From Candidatus Poribacteria bacterium WGA-3G (lineage in GTDB: Bacteria; Poribacteria; WGA-4E; WGA-3G), in the NCBI GenBank assembly GCA_000406005.1, contig ASZN01000119.1, positions 1 through 10,371 on the forward strand: a stretch of DNA of 10,371 nucleotides, written 5' to 3'. Within the stretch, counting starts at the first letter, position 1, and every line of letters begins with the position of its first letter. The position numbers and the translations under genes are program-made. The notes under the pieces are model-generated. The model was not told the origin of the DNA. It saw only the letters and a program-made list of their open reading frames with translations, and ran no database searches. Positions 1 through 5,512 of this stretch are shown here, piece after piece.

Positions 1-129
1 AAACCTTGAAGAAACACCCCAGCAAAAACCCTGCAGTAGAGGACACGCGTCTCGTGCGGAATACGAAATTACCGAATTAATAAATCAATCTTCATCAAAC
101 CGCACCTACCGGGCCTGGGGAAACAGCGA
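1..129. other. Left-edge spacer with a short open tail
   Basis: No complete gene is visible here. On the plus strand one frame is open from base 3 to a taa at 78-80, directly followed by a second taa. It would encode about 25 residues beginning TLKKHPSKN and ending TKLPN. This could be the C-terminal tail of a gene lying to the left, or chance readthrough of spacer DNA. It converges with mutL. No hairpin with a T-run was found to end mutL transcription, although a repeat arm lies at 98-113. Confidence 0.25.
98..113. repeat. Half copy of an intergenic GC-rich repeat
   Basis: The 16 bases aaccgcacctaccggg match, at 15 of 16 positions, the reverse complement of the left arm of the hairpin repeat at 4346-4361. 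Only one arm is present here; the complementary right arm of the other copy is missing. Both copies lie in non-coding DNA next to minus-strand genes, which suggests a dispersed repeat family rather than a gene-specific site. Confidence 0.5.
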
Positions 130-2013
130 TTACCGATGGAACCGGCGTTCCAATTCATCGCGACCCATCTCGACAATAATCGGACGCGAATGCGGGCAAT
201 TGAACGGGAGTTTCGCCTGCGATAACTCCTTGATGAGATTCACCATCTCCTTCGTATCCAACGTATCGCCTGCTTTAACAGCAGATTTACACGCCAGTGT
301 GATTAAAGCGTTGTCAATCGCTTCGGGGAGTTGTACGTCGGTATGCGGTGCTTCAGGGAGTTTGTCCAATAGGTCCGTAACCGTCTGTGCGGCGACGCGG
401 GTCGGCAGCGGCGACGGGATCGCACGAATCAGGATCGTGTTCCCACCGAACTCTTCCAGATCAAAACCGAGTTTACTGAAGATGTCGCCGTGAACTTTCA
501 AAGCACTGAGCTGCTGCGCGGTGGCTTCCAAGGTGACCGGCAGTAGCAACCCTTGCACAGGGATCCCGTCGGATTGCATCTGGTTGACGAAACGTTCATA
601 TAATACACGCTCGGCAGCGACATGCTGGTCGATGAAGAAGATTTTATCTCCCGCCTCAGCGACGATATAGGTTTTGAAGAGGTTCGTTTTGAGTTGGACG
701 TTCTCAAAGTCGAGTAGACTCAGATTGACACCCTCTGGGATCTCCTGTCGCGGCGGTTGCACGGAGATTTCAGTCGGCGTGGATGGAACTTGCGCTTGCG
801 AAGTACCCGTAACTTCTTCAGGCTCCTGTCCGGTATCTTCCTCTGATCTCTGTATCGGAACAGGCGGCACGTGCGTCCGTTGTGTATGCGTGGGTTGGCT
901 CCTACCTGTAACAACCGATGCGGAACCCGGTGTAGGAACCCGCTGTGATGTGTGTGTTCCTCGGTTTTCAGTGTCTCCCTCAGTCTGTGTCGGTTCAACG
1001 GGAGTCTCGATTTTAGGAATATACTTCGCTTTATGGAGCGCGTTGCGAAGCATGCGGACGATACCGCTATAAATTGTCCGTTCATTCCGAAACCGAACTT
1101 CAATCTTAGCCGGATGGACATTGACATCGACTGTCTCAGGGTCCAATGTCAGGAAAAGCAGTGCCACAGGCTGCCGGTCCTTGGTAACCATGGCATCAAA
1201 TCCCTCTTTCAAGGCTGCACCGATGATCCGACTACGGATGGGTCGCCGATTCATAAAAAAGAGTTGGTACTCGCGATTCGTCTTCGTGAATTCCGGTTTC
1301 CCGAGCAAACCGTATATTTTCAGTTCGGGGAGCTCCTCCGTGAACTCAATGAGGTTTTCAGCGAACTCTTTGCCGTAGAGCAGACGTATCCGCTCCAGAT
1401 GCGAATCGCAGGCACGCACATCATGGATAGTCCGACCGTTGTGCGTTAACAAGAAATGGATATTCGGATGCGCAAGTGCAGCCCACATTACCTGATTCGT
1501 GACATGGTTCATCTCGGTGGTATCGGTCTTGAGGAACTTCAGGCGTGCCGGGACATTGTAAAAGAGGTTGTTAATCGACATGTGCGTACCGGGAGAACAA
1601 CCGCTCTCTTGCACCGAACGGAAGACACCACCGTCAACGCTAACCTTCGTCCCTTCAAGCGCGTCCGCGGTGCGGGTGAGAAGTTCAAATTGTGAAACGG
1701 AGGCGATACTCGCCAACGCTTCGCCGCGGAACCCGAACGTCTGAATATGCTCAAGGTCTTCAATACGGCTCACCTTACTCGTCGCGTGGCGTTCCAAGGC
1801 GAGAAGCGCGTCCTCACGTGCCATGCCGACACCGTTATCGGAGACATGGATGAGCCGTTTACCGCCCGCACGGATTTCGACGCGGATAGAGGTGCTTTCC
1901 GCATCCACGGCGTTCTCAATCAGTTCCTTAACGACGGAAGCCGGACGCTCGACGACTTCGCCAGCGGCGATCTTGTTGGCAACATCTGCAGAAAGTATTT
2001 TGATTTTCGCCAT
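130..2013 (-). CDS. mutL: DNA mismatch repair protein MutL
   Basis: MutL couples mismatch recognition by MutS to strand removal in the cytoplasm. The 627-residue product has the N-terminal GHKL ATPase with the catalytic-Glu segment VVKELIEN (E30, N34), DNGVGM (59-64), HATSK (76-80) and FGFRGEAL (93-100). A Thr/Pro/Gln-rich linker spans about 335-425. The C-terminal dimerisation domain carries the metal-binding endonuclease motif DQH-V-AA-E-x4-E (462-473), ACKSAVKA (574-581), CPHSRP (606-611) and a terminal FHR. This points to a nicking MutL of the B. subtilis type rather than the E. coli type, although Val replaces the usual Ala after DQH. The start is ATG at 2013, where the family alignment begins (AKIKIL). 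An in-frame ATG at 2055 adds 14 unrelated residues and sits inside a hairpin. No clear Shine-Dalgarno or promoter was found. No mutS is in the window. Confidence 0.96.
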   Translation of the reverse strand: MAKIKILSADVANKIAAGEVVERPASVVKELIENAVDAESTSIRVEIRAGGKRLIHVSDNGVGMAREDALLALERHATSKVSRIEDLEHIQTFGFRGEALASIASVSQFELLTRTADALEGTKVSVDGGVFRSVQESGCSPGTHMSINNLFYNVPARLKFLKTDTTEMNHVTNQVMWAALAHPNIHFLLTHNGRTIHDVRACDSHLERIRLLYGKEFAENLIEFTEELPELKIYGLLGKPEFTKTNREYQLFFMNRRPIRSRIIGAALKEGFDAMVTKDRQPVALLFLTLDPETVDVNVHPAKIEVRFRNERTIYSGIVRMLRNALHKAKYIPKIETPVEPTQTEGDTENRGTHTSQRVPTPGSASVVTGRSQPTHTQRTHVPPVPIQRSEEDTGQEPEEVTGTSQAQVPSTPTEISVQPPRQEIPEGVNLSLLDFENVQLKTNLFKTYIVAEAGDKIFFIDQHVAAERVLYERFVNQMQSDGIPVQGLLLPVTLEATAQQLSALKVHGDIFSKLGFDLEEFGGNTILIRAIPSPLPTRVAAQTVTDLLDKLPEAPHTDVQLPEAIDNALITLACKSAVKAGDTLDTKEMVNLIKELSQAKLPFNCPHSRPIIVEMGRDELERRFHR

Positions 2014-2049
2014 ATTTTTAATTATTGGGTTTCTGATCCGATTCCTCAG

Positions 2050-2073
2050 CCCCATACGCTATTCGCTATGGGG
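2050..2073. repeat. Hairpin upstream of mutL
   Basis: CCCCATA at 2050-2056 is the reverse complement of TATGGGG at 2067-2073, giving a 7-bp stem, with a possible inner GC/GC pairing inside the 10-base loop. A second palindrome, ggggacccc (2070-2078), overlaps it. The hairpin lies in the 170-bp spacer between the transporter gene and mutL and covers the alternative upstream ATG of mutL. There is no T-run on either strand, so it is not a classic terminator. It may be a repeat or an RNA fold in the mutL leader. Confidence 0.4.
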
Positions 2074-2183
2074 ACCCCTGTCGAAATCGGGTTCTCGCCT
2101 AAATCGGTGTCTATTTGTGGAAATTGTGTTTTCCTACTTCTCCTAACTCCATCGAATGACGAGATTCTAACCCTCCTCCATAT

Positions 2184-4244
2184 CTATTCAGCGTTTTGGT
2201 ATAAGTAACAGTTGCATGAATGCGTTTGCGTGAAACGTGTCTCGTCTGGGTATTTGTCCCTGCAAACCGTCATAACTTCTGGACAGCGGGGATGGAAGTG
2301 GCAACCAGACGGACGATTGATAGGCGAAGGCACGTCACCCTCTAACCGAATCTTCTCAACGCCGGTCTGCGGATCCATCTTCGGAACAGCAGAGAGGAGT
2401 GCACGTGTATACGGATGCTTCGGCGCATCGAAAATCTCCTCTGTCGCACCACGCTCGACGATTCTACCGAGATACATCACCGCAACCTCATCGGCGAAAT
2501 ACTCGACGACAGATAGATTGTGCGTGATGAACAAGTAGGTAAGATTAAAATCGTCCTGTAGCGATTTCAGCAAATTCAGTATCTGCGCTTGGACGGATAC
2601 ATCCAACGCACTCGTCGCCTCATCACAGACGATGAACTCCGGATCGACCGCGAGGCAGCGTGCGATACCGATGCGTTGCCGCTGACCGCCGGAGAACTCA
2701 TGCGGGTAGCGTGTCACCATATCCGGCGATAAACCGACACGCTGCAGCAGTTCTGCGACCCGACGCTCGCGTTCCTCGGTGGAGCCACCGATACCGTGTG
2801 CCTGCATCCCCTCTTGGATAATAGCACCGACGGTCATCCGCGGGTTGAGAGACGCATACGGATCCTGAAAGATAATCTGCATCCGTTTCCGATAAGGGTG
2901 CATCTCCTGACGCGTGGCAGTCGCGATGTTAGCACCGTCATAGACGAGATCGCCTTTAACAGGCACGCCTAAACGGAGGATGGCTTTACCGAATGAGGTC
3001 TTGCCGGACCCGGATTCACCGACGAGTGCAAGCGTTTTGCCCCGTGGAATATCGAGCGTGACATCATCAACCGCATAAACATAACCGACTGTCCGTTTAA
3101 AAATCCCCTTCTGAATCGGATAGTGGACACAGAAGTCTTTCACCTGAAGCAGATTGGAAGGATGGGCGGTAGATTGCCCTCCACTCTTCCATGCTTCCAT
3201 GCTTCCATCCGTTTCACCCGTTTCGAGCACCAATTTTGTGTGCCTGGTTAGTTTCGCATTGAACGGCGGTTCAGGATTGTAGAGATGGCAGGCGACGTTA
3301 TGGTCGCTCCCGTTAACCGTGTGCAGTGTAGGTGTGATAGTTTCGCAGCCGTCCATGACCTTCGGACAACGATCAGCGAATCGGCAGCCATCGTTATAAT
3401 CGGTGGCTTTCGGGACTCTGCCGGTAATCGTGTGCAATTGCGTTCCACGCTTATCGCGAGCGGGTGTCGATTCAAAGAGTTTAACTGTGTACGGGTGCTG
3501 CGGGGTCTGGTAAAGCTGCTCCCATGTCCCCATCTCCGCGATCTTCCCGGCGTACATCACAGCGACACGGTCGGCTATGTTCGCAACAACTCCCAAGTCG
3601 TGTGTAATCAGCAACACCGCCATTTGTAATTCTTGCTGGAGACGTTGGATGAGTTCAAGGATCTGTGCCTGTATCGTAACATCGAGTGCGGTTGTGGGTT
3701 CATCAGCGATGAGGAGTCCCGGACGACAGGAGAGCGCCATCGCAATCATGACACGCTGTTTCATACCGCCGGACATCTGGTGCGGATGTTCATCGTAACG
3801 CGCCCCGGGCTCCGGGATACCGACAAGGTCGAGCATCTCGATCGCAGCGTTCCGTGCAGCGATACCGCGGAGGTTCTGATGTTGGCGGATCGCCTCCGAA
3901 ATCTGGCTACCGACAGTGAAAACGGGATTGAGACTGGTCATCGGCTCTTGGAACACCATCGCGATGTCGTTACCTTGAATCTTCCGTTTCTCGACCTCTG
4001 ACAGACGCGTAATGTCTTGTCCCTTGTAGTAGATGGCACCCCCTGCAATAAAACCAGCGGGTTGCGCGACGAGTTGGATCACGGACAGCGCAGTGACGCT
4101 TTTACCGCACCCCGACTCACCGACGAGCGCGAAAATCTCGTTCGGTGCAATGTCGAAAGAGATGCCATCAACGGCGCGGGCAAGTCCTTCCGGGGTCCGA
4201 AAATAGGTTTTGAGGTTCTGGACGCTGAGCAACGCTTCTTGCAT
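2184..4244 (-). CDS. Fused double ATPase of a peptide-type ABC importer
   Basis: This 686-residue protein powers uptake by an oligopeptide/dipeptide/nickel-type ABC transporter and should sit on the cytoplasmic face of the membrane. Half 1 has Walker A GESGCGKS (42-49), Q-loop FQEP, signature MSGG (157-160), Walker B LLIADE and H-loop H215. Half 2 has GESGSGKT (409-416), signature FSGG (517-520), Walker B ending D541-E542 and H575. Each half ends in the oligopeptide-transporter C-terminal region with four spaced cysteines (287, 293, 300, 319; and 648, 654, 661, 677). The layout matches DppD-DppF fusions such as GsiA and YejF. No permease or binding-protein gene lies within the window, so the substrate is unknown. 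The ATG at 4244 is chosen because family similarity begins there and a strong promoter lies just upstream; the frame stays open to 4406 without homology. The linker (about 340-363) is encoded by repeat-like DNA. Confidence 0.93.
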   Translation of the reverse strand: MQEALLSVQNLKTYFRTPEGLARAVDGISFDIAPNEIFALVGESGCGKSVTALSVIQLVAQPAGFIAGGAIYYKGQDITRLSEVEKRKIQGNDIAMVFQEPMTSLNPVFTVGSQISEAIRQHQNLRGIAARNAAIEMLDLVGIPEPGARYDEHPHQMSGGMKQRVMIAMALSCRPGLLIADEPTTALDVTIQAQILELIQRLQQELQMAVLLITHDLGVVANIADRVAVMYAGKIAEMGTWEQLYQTPQHPYTVKLFESTPARDKRGTQLHTITGRVPKATDYNDGCRFADRCPKVMDGCETITPTLHTVNGSDHNVACHLYNPEPPFNAKLTRHTKLVLETGETDGSMEAWKSGGQSTAHPSNLLQVKDFCVHYPIQKGIFKRTVGYVYAVDDVTLDIPRGKTLALVGESGSGKTSFGKAILRLGVPVKGDLVYDGANIATATRQEMHPYRKRMQIIFQDPYASLNPRMTVGAIIQEGMQAHGIGGSTEERERRVAELLQRVGLSPDMVTRYPHEFSGGQRQRIGIARCLAVDPEFIVCDEATSALDVSVQAQILNLLKSLQDDFNLTYLFITHNLSVVEYFADEVAVMYLGRIVERGATEEIFDAPKHPYTRALLSAVPKMDPQTGVEKIRLEGDVPSPINRPSGCHFHPRCPEVMTVCRDKYPDETRFTQTHSCNCYLYQNAE
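3155..3209. repeat. Inverted repeat plus 8-mer tandem repeat in linker
   Basis: On the plus strand TGGAAG (3155-3160) and GGGC (3164-3167) are mirrored by GCCC (3176-3179) and CTTCCA (3186-3191), an imperfect palindrome. It runs into three tandem copies of an 8-mer, cttccatg, cttccatg and cttccatc (3186-3209). Together they encode the low-conservation linker, including SMEAWKSGG, between the two ATPase halves. The structure resembles intergenic repeat DNA rather than conserved coding sequence. Confidence 0.6.
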
Positions 4245-4250
4245 GAAACT

Positions 4251-4279
4251 ACTATAGCAGAGAAAATCGTGAACGTCAA
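4251..4279 (-). promoter_or_regulatory. Sigma-70-type promoter giving a leaderless transcript
   Basis: Read on the minus strand, TTGACG (4279-4274) is followed by a 17-base spacer and TATAGT (4256-4251). The -10 is also preceded by TG and one base, the extended -10 form. Each hexamer differs from consensus at one position. Six bases separate the -10 from the ATG at 4244, so the predicted transcription start is the A of the start codon. No Shine-Dalgarno precedes that ATG, which fits a leaderless mRNA for the ABC ATPase. Confidence 0.72.
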
Positions 4280-4345
4280 GGGAAATTTTATTGTTACCAG
4301 GACTATTGAGTTTTCGGTTTTTAGTCCAATTCTGAACCCTCAGAC

Positions 4346-4377
4346 CCGGTAGGTGCGATTTCCTAACCGCACCGGGA
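4346..4377. repeat. Intergenic hairpin repeat, full copy
   Basis: The sequence begins cccggta and contains a 9-bp stem, ggtgcgatt (4352-4360) against aaccgcacc (4365-4373), with one A/C mismatch and loop tcct. Its left arm recurs inverted at 98-113 beside mutL. On the plus strand it is followed by a run of nine A at 4381-4389, so it is not a terminator for either gene. It looks like a dispersed palindromic repeat. Confidence 0.6.
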
Positions 4378-4526
4378 CTGAAAAAAAAATTCAAACATTT
4401 AGACAATCCGATAATCTATGTAAACCTAAATGCCCTTGGTCCCGTTCTTTCTGATAGACATCCACGCGTTTGAAGAATAACACCATAGCTTACAACAAAG
4501 TTATATAAATAAAATTACAGGATCTG

Positions 4527-4535
4527 TGCTATACT
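4527..4535 (+). promoter_or_regulatory. Extended -10 promoter of the lipoprotein gene
   Basis: TGCTATACT fits the extended -10 form (TG, one base, then TATACT). An AT-rich tract at 4501-4517 lies upstream, but there is no recognisable -35 hexamer at normal spacing, which extended -10 promoters tolerate. Transcription would start near 4542, leaving a leader of about 63 bases before the ATG at 4605. Confidence 0.5.
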
Positions 4536-4590
4536 GAACTTATATCTCCAGCCGAATTCAGTCTACAGGTTCTGCCATAGAAAATATCAA

Positions 4591-4596
4591 AAGGAG
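4591..4596 (+). promoter_or_regulatory. Ribosome binding site deciding the 4605 start
   Basis: AAGGAG ends 8 bases before the ATG at 4605, an ideal distance, and only 2 bases before the in-frame GTG at 4599. The ATG is therefore taken as the start of the lipoprotein gene. Confidence 0.8.
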
Positions 4597-4604
4597 AAGT
4601 GCAA

Positions 4605-5333
4605 ATGAGACGTAGCATAACCTTGTTTATATCTGTATTTTATCTCACCTGCCTATTCAGTATGTCTATCTTCGTCGGCTGTAGCGACACAGAAGACACG
4701 GATTCGATAGTGATACCAAGCGAACTTTACGATACCAGTCAACTCACTTATGACCTTAGCGATGCAGAGATCCAAGAATTGATGGCGTTAGATGTTCCTA
4801 CAAACTGGGAACAGACAAAGGATCGTGAGTTACGCGCCAAATATTACCATGCAAACCTCCTCAAACAATTCGGAAACATTCCAGCCGTTCATATCGTCGC
4901 TGAACATGAGCGAAGGAAAGCAAAAACATCGGGAGATTACGTTTCATATACACTTGACGAAATGATTAACTTTGACAAGGCACAATATGTTCTCTGGCCC
5001 ACCAAGCACAATCGTGACAAACTTGAAAGGTCGCTGAAGATAAAACTGAGGCGTGAGACGGATGATCCAGAGTTATTCGCCAAAATCTACAGAGAAGAGT
5101 TAATCGAACAGCATGGCGATATTCCAGAGGTTGAGATTGTCGTTGAGGGAGAGACGAAGTTGTGGTTTGGAGGTTTTAGGTTTCCCGGCGATGAAGACGA
5201 ATATATCGCGTTTCTCGAAGCGAAATATGTGCTGTGGCCTGAGGACCTGAAGTTACGGAGAATTGAGAAATACCGAAAGGCACAAGCAGACGGAACACCG
5301 TTCCATCTCGTAGACCTGAATGATGGCAATTAA
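4605..5333 (+). CDS. Predicted lipoprotein with a two-fold internal repeat
   Basis: I do not recognise this 242-residue protein. It begins with a lipoprotein signal peptide: MRRS, a hydrophobic core, and a lipobox FVGC with the lipidated cysteine at 26 (Phe at -3 is slightly atypical). An acidic Asp/Thr/Ser stretch follows, as in envelope-tethered proteins. The mature part holds two copies of one module. AKYYHANLLKQFGNIPAVHI (about 78-97) pairs with AKIYREELIEQHGDIPEVEI (about 159-178), and each copy later has AQYVLWP or AKYVLWP (126-132, 207-213). The rest is charged and probably helical. It has its own promoter and Shine-Dalgarno, is transcribed away from the ABC gene, and converges on the protease array. 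A fragment resembling its C-terminus follows directly. Function is unknown; no enzyme motif was seen. Confidence 0.85.
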   Translation: MRRSITLFISVFYLTCLFSMSIFVGCSDTEDTDSIVIPSELYDTSQLTYDLSDAEIQELMALDVPTNWEQTKDRELRAKYYHANLLKQFGNIPAVHIVAEHERRKAKTSGDYVSYTLDEMINFDKAQYVLWPTKHNRDKLERSLKIKLRRETDDPELFAKIYREELIEQHGDIPEVEIVVEGETKLWFGGFRFPGDEDEYIAFLEAKYVLWPEDLKLRRIEKYRKAQADGTPFHLVDLNDGN

Positions 5334-5337
5334 TTGA

Positions 5338-5472
5338 TTACGTATAGTTGACCGTGATGATGCAGGCGAATACCTCGCCTACCACGAAGCACTCCATGCC
5401 CTCTTTCCGGAGACGCTGCACCTACTTGAGAGTGCCAGAGAAGAAGTCAGAAAGATAAGAGAAGAAGGATAA
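5338..5472 (+). pseudogene. Start-less fragment of a lipoprotein paralogue
   Basis: In a frame different from the upstream gene, 44 codons are open up to a taa at 5470-5472, with an in-frame stop at 5335-5337 and no usable start codon. The translation contains GEYLAYHEALHALFPET, which lines up with DEYIAFLEAKYVLWPED near the C-terminus of the neighbouring lipoprotein (Glu, Tyr, Ala, Glu, Ala, Leu, Pro and Glu shared), then an Arg/Glu-rich helix. It is best explained as the 3' end of a tandem copy whose 5' part was deleted. Chance similarity is possible because the stretch is short. Confidence 0.55.
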
Positions 5473-5479
5473 CTACGTT

Positions 5480-5508
5480 GATAGGCGCGCTGGCAAAGCG
5501 CGTCTATC
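5480..5508. terminator. Strong hairpin between converging genes
   Basis: gataggcgcgct (5480-5491) pairs with agcgcgtctatc (5497-5508) in a 12-bp stem with one G/U pair and a 5-base loop. It lies 7 bases after the stop of the fragment at 5472 and 4 bases beyond the minus-strand stop at 5513, where a bidirectional terminator is expected. There is no proper T-run on either side, so it could instead be a dispersed palindrome or an mRNA-stabilising hairpin. Confidence 0.55.
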
Positions 5509-5512
5509 CATT

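Larger units (their letters stand above)
4245..4604. other. Divergent spacer between transporter and lipoprotein genes
   Basis: This 360-bp region separates two genes transcribed away from each other. It holds a sigma-70-type promoter for the minus-strand ATPase gene at its left edge, a hairpin repeat at 4346-4376 followed by a run of nine A, and an AT-rich stretch with an extended -10 element for the plus-strand lipoprotein gene near 4530. No tRNA, small RNA or short gene was recognised between these elements. Confidence 0.6.

Noticed and set aside
2014..2055. Longer mutL starting at the ATG at 2055
   Set aside because: The added 14 residues match nothing in MutL, the codon lies inside a hairpin, and the family N-terminus begins at 2013.
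2116..2157. Minus-strand 13-codon ORF (MELGEVGK...) in the mutL-ABC spacer
   Set aside because: It is too short, without related sequence or a convincing ribosome-binding site, and stops within spacer DNA.
1747..2208. Plus-strand 153-codon ORF over the mutL start
   Set aside because: It is antisense to conserved mutL codons and shows no independent coding signs.
4378..4392. Terminator formed by the 4346-4377 hairpin and A-run
   Set aside because: The run is A on the plus strand and precedes the hairpin as T on the minus strand, the wrong order for an intrinsic terminator in either direction.
4245..4406. N-terminal extension of the ABC ATPase to 4406
   Set aside because: The extra 54 residues read through a promoter and a palindromic repeat, with no ABC similarity.
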